Both the position numbers and the translations under genes were made by a program. A stretch of 64,000 bases of DNA from Apostichopus japonicus (Eukaryota > Echinodermata > Holothuroidea > Aspidochirotida > Stichopodidae), in the NCBI RefSeq assembly GCF_037975245.1, contig NC_092575.1:23893341-23957340 (forward strand), written 5' to 3'. The notes beneath the pieces were generated by a model, which did not search any database, was not told the origin of the DNA, and was given only the letters and a program-made list of their open reading frames with translations. This document shows positions 33,966-46,165 of the stretch, one piece after another. The number at the start of each line of letters is the position of its first letter. Position 1 is the stretch's first letter.

Positions 33966-35748
33966 GACATACTTCAATTCAAACGACGTATAGTTTAATA
34001 TCTACGTTGATAAGTCTTAATGACGCCGCATTGAGCAACTTTTGTTTGATTCTGCGCTATATAAGACTAATTATCATTATTATTATTATTCAATACTGTC
34101 TAAAATTAATTGCCTCCACCGGTGATGTTCAATTTGAATTTCATTTTTACATTTATAAGTGTTCGCTTTGGCTTCCATTGATGCTGGAAACCAAATACAT
34201 TTGTAATTAAGCACCGTTATCCAAAACAAAATATTACTGAAACTTCGAGTTTCATATTTCTGAATTTGAAGCAGTAATCGATAAGGCTTTATTTGTGTGT
34301 GTCTGTCAAGTGGATCTACTTGTATATAAAACTAATTTCCTCTTCTTAGAAACAAGATACTTAAATTAGTTCCCGACCAATCTTTAGCTTTTATTGTAAT
34401 GTAGATCTATGCATGAAATACATAAATGTTCATTTATTTCTTCTAATGTGACGATATTAAAGTTCGTGTAGCATCAAGTTTCACTAAACGAAACAAAAAA
34501 ATATTATAAAAAGAACAACAAAAAAACATAAAAGCGGATGACATTTTCGCTTTCACTTCGAATCCATAGAAAGAAAGTAAAATAACGTATAAGGACAAAG
34601 TTGTTTGCCTGTATAGCTTAGAAGCAAAGGGTGTGGGTTGGATATAACACAGCTATATGATACGTGAAGTTAATGACAGGTGGGGTGCATAGGCCTATAG
34701 TTGGGATATAGGAAGGGTTCATATACATGTATCGTGTCTTTAAAGGTACTTAGTCCTATGGTGAAGTTCGTATTGGTACAGTGGTCAGAGTTGGATCCAG
34801 ACGAGGCTAGGAGGGGGGGGGGGGTGTTGATCCCGGGGATCATGTATAGTCAATGGTCAGATATAATGCTAGCTATGTGATGAATATTCAGTGAATGTAT
34901 ATGTTATCTTCTAACATCTATTCCGCATATTTCGTTAGAATGAAATCCACCTTATTTTTTTTCTAAACATCTGGAATCCTCTTTCGAGATAAATTTTATG
35001 ATGACGTCAGTTTCGCCGTTATGCCCTAAATGATAAATGCTGATGAACTTATCGGCTTATAAATGTTATAATGATTGTCAAAGTTGTAATTAAATACTTA
35101 TTGACAACAACAAGGACTATACCACTGGATGAAATCCAATAGCATATTTTCTTGACAGGTTTTGTAACGCAATATTAATATTGAAATCATAAACGTCTTA
35201 TGTTTTCATATGCTAATTTTTTTTTTTTTGGGGGGGGGGAGGCGTGTCGCAGTTTGTGGCGCTGACTTAATAGGCTGTGTTAGACAATAAGAAGAGACCC
35301 TGCATTCATTTTAATTGCTAAAACCACCCAAAATGGATGAATACATTTTTAGCAAACAAAAATGGTCCATAAAATGCATTATGCTTTAATTTTAAATATT
35401 TTCTTTTAGTATTAAATTATATTTTAATCATATACATAGCACTGTAAGCTACTTACCATACAAGGCTTGTAGAGTATATGGTAAAAAGTATGGCCTAAAA
35501 ACAGGAACATCCGGGACATTCAAAGTCATGTGATACATTGAATCGATACTGTCTTTACACTTTCCATCAGTTGATATGTTCAAGAAATAATCTATAGTTC
35601 TCCAAGCAAACATTATCTTGAAAAAAATGCGTCTTTATTAAATTATATTCAAGTTGTTTACTATTTTAGGTTTACGTTTATTCAATTATGGTAAAGCATA
35701 CAGTCATGGTATTATGGTTGATATTTAAAGAATATATATATATATATA
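33966..35748. other. Intergenic, no recognised gene
   Basis: It contains G-rich tracts (34812-34825 and 35228-35242), an ATT microsatellite at 34074-34091 and a TA tract at 35731-35752 that borders copy 2 of the duplication. No credible coding sequence. Confidence 0.4.
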
Positions 35749-36517
35749 TATGGTGGCATTTTTTGTACAGAGTCTGCAAATGCGTTCTCCTATCTCAAAA
35801 ATGATAATAAAAAAAAAAGTGTGGAATAGGAAAACATCTTTTTCGAGAAGTTGTCAAACAGGATTTGATACTTTGTGGCTTATATGCCAAAGTGTATAAG
35901 TAAAAGAACACGCGAGTGTGTAAATGGAGGTGTGGGTGGGGAGAGGGGGTCGTAGACTTTGTGTCATTTAGAACACTTTAGAAATGATCCAAAGAGTGGT
36001 TTAGGAAGGTTGTTTACTGGTAAGAAGTGCGTAAGTCAAGGAGGCATTTCGATGAACTTTACCTTTATACGGTAGGTTTACCGTAGAATATACTGCGCGC
36101 TAAAGGGAGCTGATGTGGCGTATATTGCTGTAAAAGTTAGTATCATTTCTGATTCATGTAGCCAATATGTGGTTACTATGCTACTGCTAGGGTCAGTGTG
36201 TTTGCGTGCGTGTGTGTGTGTCGAGGGGGGTATCTACGGATAGCAGATATGCGCAAACAACACATATGGAGATCCGCAATACTACATGTATGCACAAAAC
36301 ATACAAATATGGGTTACAATCTCCCATCCTTAAACTCTACATAGAAAATCCCAGCTGCCGTATTAAAGTATAACTGCAGGAAGATGATAAAAAAAAACCT
36401 TGATTGAGTGCAATCGTGCAGTAGACACTCGTTGATATTATAGAGCGTATTTTCAACCATCCCAGAAGGAAGCGACATTATATGCTCAATAATCTGTTTA
36501 AAAACGACTAAAGTACT
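35749..36517 (+). repeat. Segmental duplication, copy 2
   Basis: Direct copy of 31879-32824 with a deletion of about 183 bp near 36029 and about 35 extra bases near 35828-35865. Its left edge also abuts a TA tract. Confidence 0.9.
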
Positions 36518-38912
36518 GAAATAATTCCACGCTACAATTAGTTTCTGGTAATAATGCAACTAGAGATATTGTGATGATGGCGTTAATGTCTTATTATATA
36601 CATTACCTTGCTAAGACGGAGAGACGCTTTTGTCAATGTAAGTATACATCATTGGGTTTTGAATCACGCGACGTGCAGACAAGTCTCATATTGCTATTAA
36701 CATCTATATTTGATGATGCAGCTATACATTGATGGAGATATAGGCCAACGATAGAAGACACTACTATACATTAAAGATTGCATTATCTTGATCAATGAAA
36801 CGGAAATAAAGGAATAAAGGATCAAACAGATATACTATTCATAGCGATCGCTTTGTTGCAGTGATACCAATGTATATATGTATATCTTCTATAACAGTGA
36901 TTACGAAGCCGTGTGTTTTACAACTAAAACCAGCGACTACGTTGTGCAATAATCTTCGTATACGACGAATTGATAGCCGTGTCTGCTATATACGCCTAGA
37001 GGCTAGACGCTATACACTTGGAGGGAACCTGTGGGGCTATAGTGAGCGGGGGAGGGGGAGGGTGTGAGGGGGGTGCGTGGATGGGCGGCATCCGGAGGGG
37101 GAATAGTTAAATGTACCGAAGTGTTTATGACATATGTCAACTAAAGTATCAGGTATCAGACCATTGTCAGGGGCGGATCAAGGATTTAAATAGAAGAGTG
37201 TGGCCCTGGGATTAATGAAACCGATTCCCGTTTAGGGGAGTTCCCAGAAAAATGACATTTTTAACCTGTGTGAGATGATCCCTTCTGAGGTCTATCCATG
37301 CATAATTAATTACGCCTATAAAAGGTTTACATTAAACATTTTGCCTATAATTACTGGGTTGGTAGAGGTGTGTGTGGTGGGGAATGGGGAGTGAGGGGGG
37401 GGGGGTTACATCATCACTCTAGAGTTTTAATTTAATTTATGTTTAATTAATGGGTGTGCCAAGGGCTTGATACAAACTGATGTCAGTTATATTTTAATTA
37501 TATTTTATATTAACCACACATTGTCTGGTTCATTTTTTTGTAACATTTTCGCAAATTAAAGGGATACAGTGATGTCGTATGATTTAAGGAACATGCGATT
37601 AATAGAAAATGTAAAATGGTGGATTTCCGAATATTATTAACCAATGACTGATAACGTAACACAATGTAAGGTTGGTTGAAGAAAAGAGAAATAAACTTAA
37701 ATATAATATAATCAGCAAAATAAAACATAAAATAAATAAATGAGATGACAATAAATGTATTATCGTTATATCATAAAATCATATGTAATTATGTAACTGA
37801 CAACTCTGGCAAGTTATACATTGTATTATATTTACTGTACCCTGTAATGTTATACTTTACTTTCTTTCCAAATAGAGTTCTTTGCTTCAACAAACAATTG
37901 TTAAATCACCATTATTATAAAAAAAAATGTCAGGCCTAAATTAATCACATCATTGGCCAGGAATGATATGGTTATTTATACATCAACAAGACACTGCGGT
38001 CTCTTTAAAGCTTTTATATAATCTCAGAGATATATTCCGGTGGCTATAGTTAACTGTTTTACAGAATTGCTGGAAATTTTTTGGTATGTTTAGGTCAAAA
38101 AGCACATCCTCATATCATTTCGTGTGACGTAGACACGATGTTTGTTTTCCGAATTTGGTGATATTTTATGATGCATCAGACAACAGGAGCGTAGAGTGAC
38201 GTCATCATGACGATTAAGTAAACATGTGAGGGATAAGATATTGAGATATGACACTTTTAACTAACTCTGATGGGAAACACGTTCTCTTTAAAGATATTTG
38301 TCACATTTCTTGCCACTGGAACATTCCTTTAAGGTTTTTTTTGTGTACCTTACGACATCTGACTCCTTTCTATATATCTTAACTTAAATGACAATAGTCG
38401 ACCCCTTCCCATTCTCCCACCCTTGACCCCATTCCCCGCACCCTCGGCCTCCCCTTCCCTCACCCTCAACCCACATCCGATCCAGTCAAGTAAAACGAGT
38501 GCAAATATTTAGTGCGAGCAGTAAAACGTAAATTTCTTCTTGTCAGTAAAAGAGTGTATATAAATAATTGTTGGAGTACACAGCATGCCAATACCAAAAT
38601 TATGCACCCATTCTTAAGGTAAGCCAGTTTCTTTTAGAGCTAATAGCATAGGCCTTTAATTGTCCGGTAATTGAAAGGCTAGTCTAGGCGATTAATTCTT
38701 TTAGACTGACAAATGAAGGTCTACTTCAAGACTTCCGATTGAAACTTGCATCGGATTGCTACATATATATAGCGTTCACAAGACATTACGAATTGGAATT
38801 CTCACATTTTGTACCACAAGTGAACTTGGAGCAAACAGGTGTGATGTCATACAAATGCTTTTTTTATGCTCTGTATTGTTCTGACCAACTGTAAAGGGTT
38901 TCTAAATATATA
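36518..38912. other. Intergenic, no recognised gene
   Basis: It holds a strongly G-rich tract (37045-37105) able to form G-quadruplexes and a C-rich tract (38400-38475). A possible hAT start is at 37168. No coding sequence is supported. Confidence 0.4.
37168..37205 (+). mobile_element. Possible hAT left end
   Basis: CAGGGGCGGATCAAGGATTT matches the type of terminus used by other small hAT elements here, but no matching right end is visible nearby. Confidence 0.35.
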
Positions 38913-39592
38913 ACTATATGGGGATGTGATGTTGACCATAAGGATGACACTATATGTGGAGGTGAAGTTGACTATAAGGATGACACTATATGGGGATGTG
39001 ATGTTGACTATAAAGATGTCACTATATGGGGATGTGAAGTCGACTATAAGGATGTCACTATATGTGGAGGTGAAGTTGACTATAAGGATGACACTATATG
39101 GGGATGTGATGTTGACTATAAGGATGTCACAATATGGGGATGTGATGTTGACTATAAGGATGTCACTATATGTGGATGTGAAGTTGACTATAAGGATGAC
39201 ACTATCTGTGGAGGTGAAGTTGACTATAAGGATGTCACTATATGTGGATGTGAAGTTGACTATAAGGATGACACTATATGTGGAGGTGAAGTTGACTATA
39301 AGGATAACACTATATGTGGAGGTGAAGTTGACTATAAGGATGACACTATATGTGGAGGTGAAGTTGACTATAAGGATGACACTATATGTGGAGGTGAAGT
39401 TGACTATAAAGATGTTACTATATGGGGATGTGATGTTGACTATAAGGATGTCACTATATTTGGATGTGAAGTTGACTATAAGGATGTCACTATATGGGGA
39501 TGTGATGTTGACTATAAGGATGTCCCGATATGGGGAATTGGGGATGTTATGTTGACTATAAGGATGTCCCGATATGGGGATGTTATGTTGAC
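38913..39592 (+). repeat. 36-bp minisatellite, about 19 copies
   Basis: The unit is AGTTGACTATAAGGATGACA plus CTATATGTGGAGGTGA. Two variants alternate (GGGGATGTGATG and GTGGAGGTGAAG). Because 36 is a multiple of three and the unit lacks an in-frame stop, a 209-codon frame from a GTG at 38926 stays open. It would encode a 12-residue repeat such as LTIRMTLYVEVK. There is no ATG-led start outside the repeat, signal peptide or splice context, so I regard it as non-coding satellite. Confidence 0.92.
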
Positions 39593-42104
39593 AACTATAT
39601 TACTAACTGTACGTGTATTCATATGAAAGACGCACTCCTATTTTGACGTGGAGGGAAATTGGATGAAATTTTTAAAGAAATAAAAAAAGGGTAAATAAAA
39701 TTTGTCAGTGGGCATGACGTCACAACTAATAGCTCAAGTTTACAGTTGGTACAAAACGTGTGAACTTCAAATGTTGCTACCTTAAATACCCCGTAGGTAG
39801 GAATTGAATAATAAACTTCACCAGTGAGATGCTGATAGAAACCGTTAACTCTTTCATCAAATCAATTCTCACCTGGAATATACTTGTAAAGTATGGTTGC
39901 ATCAGTGCGTAACAACTATTTGTGTTGAATTAAGAAACAAAAAAAAACAGTCTGTTGCTTTCTGATCTATACCATTGGTATTTTGATTACAGCAGAAGTA
40001 ACCGATTAAAACGAAAAAGTTGACGCACCCCCCCCCCGACCCCAACCATCTTCAAATTTCATACCTTATCTACCTGTGGTCAACCGTGATATATTACATA
40101 AATGTGATGCGTGCCTGAAATTTCCGCAATAACGACAAATGATTCTTTACTTCTACTAATTTCTTTCCTTAAATTTGTAGAATTTATATATATTGATATT
40201 TCAGTATAACTTTCAATTACAACATTATATCCTCTGTCACATCTCTTTCATAAATTTAAAATACAATTACACTAACATGTTTGGAAAATTTCTTTACCCA
40301 AATGTCATTTTTGTCACGATTTATCCAATATTAATCATAAATGAAAATAAACAAAGATTCTTCGGCGATGACCAGGATGAAAAGTAAAATAAAATTTAAA
40401 AATTGCACTTTAAAAATATGCACCGTACCTTCGAAATATAACATATAAACACTGGTCATTTCTCAAAATAATTATGAAAAGAGATAAAAATATTTCGCAA
40501 GATTGTGCACATATTATATACGTTTCTGGCCCTAATTTGGAAGAAGTCTTTGAATCCATTTTTGCCAAAACTTTATTTATTTTTTTTTGCAAGAAGAGGT
40601 TTTCTTAAGCATTTAACCCAAGTGAAATTTGAAGCAGGCCATTATATAAGAATTTCCACGTTCGCCAAAATCAGAAATACCCTGTCTGAAGCACCAACGA
40701 TTGGTATCTTAAGTTCAATAACACTTTTCTCAAGCTTTCTCAACGATCTAACCAAGCCTACTGATTATCAGACTAAGACCCCCCCCCAGCCCTCCCTTAC
40801 CCTTGATTCCCCCCCCTCCTAAGTGAACCTTACTAGGCGAATAGCTCGTGAATTTGATTCAAGCCTCAATATTTCGTTTTCCGGATACTTTTTTAACTCT
40901 CCATTATTAATCACAGTACAAAGTTATATGTGAACATTTTTCATTATTTTTTTTTCGGTTGATGTCGCTAATTTTTTTTGTTGTTCGATATTATACTTGA
41001 CCGATAGAACATTACTGTTGAGGAATGTTTGTATTCATATTTTAGCATTAAAAAGGTATGATCAAAATTAACACCAAAATATTCTTTTATCTGTCACGTA
41101 TTGGAGTTCCTCTACAGTAACTTATTGAGAACTTGTCTAAATACGGAAAATATTCAATATAAAGAGTATCACGTTTCCCACGATAGTTGATGTTAAAATA
41201 AGCTTATTAAGTTCAACAAGCATGCTGTAGGGGCGTAACAATATGCGGCTTAAGAGGTCCATTGACTAAGGGCCCCCAAAATGGCCGGAGGCTCCCAATG
41301 GTTGTTTCCGATAGTTTGACCCAACGGATCATCACTGTCAAATATGACAAATTTTACATCGATGGTTTTATGTTAGTTTAAATGACGTTATAGTGAAGGG
41401 CTCAAGATGTCACTCTTGTTTAGCAGTGGTCGTGGAATGCCTTGCTAAGCCACTGTTGAAACCACAGACAAGACTGACCAAATAGACCACAGTTTAATCA
41501 TTTGATTCGAGCATCCATTCGGTGAACATGCGACCAGAGGAATGGAATGGGTGTCGGAGGGGGATATACCAAACCCCTTCAACCGAATGTATAATAGGCC
41601 ATATAGAAAGTTATATGCTTACGAGTAACACATTTTGTTAAAAAAATATGTAATTTACGCATTTTAAATTCGAATGTACCTTGCATATTATGTGCCTTCT
41701 GATTGGTTATATTGTTAGAGATAATACAAAACCGGATACGAATGATAAAACACATGTCATACAATATATGATTATATGCTTAATGCTCTTAGTGTATACA
41801 CAATATTTCTAAAATAGTATTGCGCGTTTTTTAATAGTCCTTAACAAATCCGTCAGACTTTCTTTTGTGCGATGTTCAATAAAATCAAATAAATATAATT
41901 CGACAAAGACTTCCCCATGTGCTATTACCTTTACTCCAAAAATGCTAAAAACTGAAAAATTTCGCCAATAGTTAGCTCGTATAGAAACTTTTTCAAAGTC
42001 ATTCAAAAAAATATTCCTTTTTATTCTACGATTTCTCCATCTTGTAAGAACATGACGTTATTTGCATATTACTCTCACTTTAAATTACACAAAATATGCA
42101 AAAA
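39593..42104. other. Intergenic, downstream of the receptor gene
   Basis: AT-rich, with small C-rich tracts near 40028 and 40780-40818. A possible eroded transposon end (TAGGGGCGTAACAATATGCG) lies at 41229. No coding sequence is supported. Confidence 0.4.
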
Positions 42105-42110
42105 TTTATT
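42105..42110 (-). promoter_or_regulatory. Candidate polyadenylation signal of the receptor gene
   Basis: TTTATT on the plus strand is AATAAA on the minus strand, about 156 bases beyond the stop codon. A second TTTATT lies at 42019-42024. In AT-rich DNA such hexamers are frequent. Confidence 0.3.
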
Positions 42111-42265
42111 ATTAGTATTGGGTCACATTAAAATGGAGGTTATATTTCAGACTCATGTGTAACCCCATACAAGTGTTTTTGGTCTTTTGCTAACATATCT
42201 AGTACAATACTATAATATTTCATTGACGTTGAGAGTACGCTACGTTTAGCGCCCTCATTTACCAC

Positions 42266-43438
42266 CTACGATTGACCGTCTAGAAGTCTATGTTGACAAT
42301 GCGGCGGCAAAGATTTGCTTCTATCGATCAGTCTTTTCATCGCGATCGGAGACGCCAAGGGCGGCGTTACCGTCGTCGCCGTCATCGTGGTATTGTGCCC
42401 GAGGCCATTTCTATTTTGTACCGAATGTGACGGAACTTGGAATGATTCCTCCTCGAAGGTATGGCTACTCGCCGTACATCCGACATCTTGTAATATATTG
42501 CAGAGTGTAAAACGAAGAATGAGCTTCCTAAACGTTCTCCTGTATTCACGATTACTAAATGCGTAGATGAATGGATTCATCGCTGAATTAGCGTGTGATA
42601 AGGTAATTGCCGGTAAGAATAAATAATAAGGTGGCACTACCTTCACGATGACGCTTATTGCATTCAAGAGGTGTAGTGGCAGCCAACACAGCGCAAAGAT
42701 TAATATCACAATAGCTAAGATCTTGGCTGCTCTGGCCTCTTTGAACGTTAGTTCGGCTAACCGTTTGCTAGTGTCATTCTCACTACCGACGACCAGTTGT
42801 GATATCGCTTTCACTTGTTTCTGAACCTCTTGGAATATTTGATGGTAGACAAAACTAATGATGATTAAAGGTGGTAAAACTGTACCAAAAAAGTTAAAAT
42901 ACACCATATAGTTCATATCCATGACTTTCATAAATTCACATTGTACGACATCAGTTGGATCTTTATGCCAACCGAATAAGGGCACCATACCAATGAAGAA
43001 GGCTAGCACCCAGGTTGAAAGGATGATTAATAGCGCCCTCCTTCCTGTCGCTACACGTCGGTAACGTAAAGGTTTCGTCACTGCGAAGTAACGGTCCAGA
43101 GCGATCGCTACGAGGCAGAAAATAGAACTCTGTGTCAGAAAGACCACAAACGAATTCATGAATAAACACAAGTGGAATCGGTTGTGCGGTTGTTTAGCAT
43201 TAACTAGTAACGCAAATGGTATTGCAAAGAGTCCCACCATCATGTCTGCTATTGCTAAAGACACGATGAAATAGTTCGTTACATTCCGAAGTCTTCGGTT
43301 ATAATGGACGGCCCAACAAACTAAAAGATTCCCAAGAACCGCTGCGACAGCGATTGGTATTTCTAAAGCCAGACCCAAAATGACATAAACGTCGTTTCCA
43401 CCTTCGTCAGAAGCGTTGTCGTCGCTTTCATTTCCCAT
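42266..43438 (-). CDS. Adenosine receptor-like class A GPCR (A2-like)
   Basis: A 390-residue seven-helix receptor of the plasma membrane, expected to bind extracellular adenosine and signal through G proteins. Landmarks: N-glycosylation sequons at N3 and N8; helix 1 GN (36-37); helix 2 LAIAD (61-65); C91, likely disulphide-bonded to C167 of loop 2; LTQSS in helix 3 (101-105); DRY (115-117); W143 in helix 4; MNYMVYFNFF entering helix 5 (175-184); CWLPLHLLN with W252, H256 and N259 in helix 6; LSHAN and NPFIY (288-292) in helix 7; cysteines 313 and 321 as possible palmitoylation sites. F169 and N259 match the ligand-contacting Phe and Asn of human receptors. KEARAAK before helix 6 resembles A2 subtypes, whereas loop 2 CEF resembles A1. 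The glutamate after that Phe is Met170 here. The coding region is intronless, while human ADORA genes have one intron in it. The ATG has a strong context (AACATGG). It is the only intact gene in the window. Confidence 0.96.
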   Translation of the reverse strand: MGNESDDNASDEGGNDVYVILGLALEIPIAVAAVLGNLLVCWAVHYNRRLRNVTNYFIVSLAIADMMVGLFAIPFALLVNAKQPHNRFHLCLFMNSFVVFLTQSSIFCLVAIALDRYFAVTKPLRYRRVATGRRALLIILSTWVLAFFIGMVPLFGWHKDPTDVVQCEFMKVMDMNYMVYFNFFGTVLPPLIIISFVYHQIFQEVQKQVKAISQLVVGSENDTSKRLAELTFKEARAAKILAIVILIFALCWLPLHLLNAISVIVKVVPPYYLFLPAITLSHANSAMNPFIYAFSNREYRRTFRKLILRFTLCNILQDVGCTASSHTFEEESFQVPSHSVQNRNGLGHNTTMTATTVTPPLASPIAMKRLIDRSKSLPPHCQHRLLDGQS

Positions 43439-45336
43439 GTTTTAGGAAGAAACGACTGGTGTAATAAAACTAATTACAAAATTGTCTCCTTCACAAGTAG
43501 ATGAACGATATTTTTTTCTCAAAACAGCATAAAGGAAGCGGCGAGAAATGTGATAAAAATCTGTCATCCAGATGCTTTGACCAAGTTATTACCGCATCAA
43601 ATATATAACACTGCAGATGATAATAATATCAAGAGCGATACTGGTCGGAGCTCTGACATCTCTCTCCATTGCTTATTGTAGTTAAGAGTTCGTCTATATA
43701 ATAATAATAATGATAATAATTATAAGAAGAAGACTCTTGCGTTCTTATTTCTTGTCTATCTCGACGGATTGAGAATAAAACCATCTTTCCCACCAGTAAA
43801 TATATGACATCATTATTTGAAGGAAAATCTGACTAGATAGTTTTATACCTTAATGATTGATATGGCGATAAATAGCTCCTTTTCATAGTACAAAGACTGT
43901 CCTGGCGACAGATGGCAAGCGTACGATTCATCCAATCAACGTCGCTAATCGTTTGACCGTGTTAAACTGCATATAGATGTATCTCTCTATAATAGTACAT
44001 GTAATCCCAATACAGGAAATTCAAATGTCCTCGTATTCTTATTGAATTTGTGGTTTTTTTAATTTTTAATGGCTTTGCCAGTGATAAAATATATGCTGTA
44101 ATATATCTTTTTAACGACTTTAAGTTTCTTCTTAGAGTTGTTTTTCCAGAGTATCATCCACGATATTTTAGCCAAAATTGTGGGTTTTACTGAATAATGT
44201 CAAATATCAGTCAAATAATGCGGGTACTGCGTGATCTAAAGTTAAACACGATATCAGGATGCAGTAATAAAGGTCTGCTGTAGAAATCACGAAGCTAATG
44301 TAAAAGCCCTCCAAGAATGATACACATTTTCTCCGTTGTATTTCCGTGTTTTTGCCTTCCTTTGAGTGCGTGTGTGTGTGAAATACAGAAAGTCGTATGT
44401 TACATCATAGCCTATAGGCTAACAGTCATACAAATGGTAATAGCACTCACATTGAAATCAGTGACATAAACGTGTTTATCGGTTAAGCCTCGCTGGAAAT
44501 TCTTTCCCCTGTAGTACAAAGATCCACAATGAAATATGTCATTCCTAAAGTTGACATATTCGATATTTTTATGTGATTAAAATCCGTAGATGAGTACACT
44601 CAGAAAAAAAAAATCATTAAAAAATGATTATTTTCAAGTCCAAATAGACGAAGAAGCCTCTAGCGATCCATATAAGCCTTCATTCATATTTCTATTGCTC
44701 GATCCTTGCTTTCTGTTTTGTTTTCCATTTCTTTGTGTTATTTCGGTTTTCATTTATTCACGAAATCGATACGAGAGTCCTATTCATCCATACGAGATGT
44801 AACTTTCCTTTCAAAAAATATATTATTATCCCTTCTTCTTCTTCTTCTTCTTTTTCTCCAATTTTAATCCAAATTTTTTGGGGGGATATTTTCGCTTAAA
44901 TTCCGTATCGAAAATTAATTTTTAGAAGAACACAACGGCACGATGAAAGCGAAAAACGTTATAAATTTCCTTCGGATATCACATTTAAAATGTCCTTTTC
45001 CCCCTTTATCTTGTCAACGCTCTGATGCCGTAGAGGGAGAGAGATGAGAGGCAGAGAAAGATGAAGATGGAGGGGAGGTGGATAGAGATGAAGAGATCAC
45101 AGTCATCATCTCAATCAACTGCCAAAAACTCAAGTGATCCTGTCTGTCTGCTTGTGAGTCTCTTATATGAACTATGATAACGCTATCACGAAAAAGAGTT
45201 GAAAGTATTACGCCTGCATGATGGTCACGTGGTTAGTTTCCTCCAGGAGGTGATGCGAGTAATAACAGAGCAGCGCCAGTCGAAGAGATCAGAGAATATC
45301 ATATGTAGAGGGAGAGACAGGAGACACGCCTGAAAT
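43439..45336. other. Region upstream of the receptor gene
   Basis: It would contain the 5' untranslated region and promoter, but I could not pick out a TATA box or start site with confidence. An ATA-rich stretch lies at 43700-43730 and a purine-rich tract at 45030-45100. No other gene is seen. Confidence 0.4.
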
Positions 45337-46165
45337 ATATATATATATTTATTTATATGTATATTTATATATATTAGACTGTACAGGGAGATATCAATGG
45401 CTTTATTATGGTAATATAAGAAGTGAGTGTCGTCGTGACAACATCACGCAATTATAGCTTTTGCATATGTCGATGAGAATCTTCGCTTATGCGAGATGAG
45501 TAGAAAAACAAAACATGTCACGAATATCTGTAACAGGAAAAGAAAGGAGAAATACAATTGTTTATATTATCTTAAAACGGAAACGAAACAGAATTTGATG
45601 ATCTGAAGCAGCGAAATTGCAGGTATCTTTTACTTCCTTGTTTTGTTTAGTTCCAAAATTGTTTGTGGGCAATTTTTTTTTTTTGGGGGGGGGATGGGGG
45701 GGGGCTTTTCCTTCAAACTAATTTGGACATAGTCACCATGAATGGCTGCCGTTAGGATGATACAATGGATGAAGTCACTGCCTAGATTCACGTCATTTCT
45801 GCCATCTGTTACCAAACATTGTTCTCACTTTCGTCAGGCAAATATACTCTTTTTTTTTTAAAAGGGGCTTTAAAGGTATATTGAGATACGAAGGTTGATC
45901 AACATAGCCCCAAATTTACGAACTTCGGTTCCACAATAAATGATGAATATCCATTGAATCGATTACCATTTCTTGATGAGAGATAACCAAAGAGGTTACT
46001 TCGATTACCATATATATATAATATATACAACTAGTTGAGACTAGTTGTATATATGTATATATATATACACATATATATACATATATAATTATATGTATAT
46101 ATATATATATATATAATTAATTACATATAATTATATGTATATGTATATATATATATATATCAAGT
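45337..46165. repeat. TA-rich tracts with a small palindrome
   Basis: TA tracts lie at 45337-45375 and 46010-46160. Within the second, ATATACAACTAGT (about 46023-46035) is mirrored after TGAG as ACTAGTTGTATAT, a perfect hairpin. A G tract is at 45685-45703. Between the tracts nothing is recognised. Confidence 0.8.

Noticed and set aside
41229-41310. Possible hAT start TAGGGGCGTAAC
   Set aside because: No opposite end or target duplication found, so not listed as an element.
42315-43169. Frames overlapping the receptor on other frames
   Set aside because: Shadows of the GPCR coding sequence.
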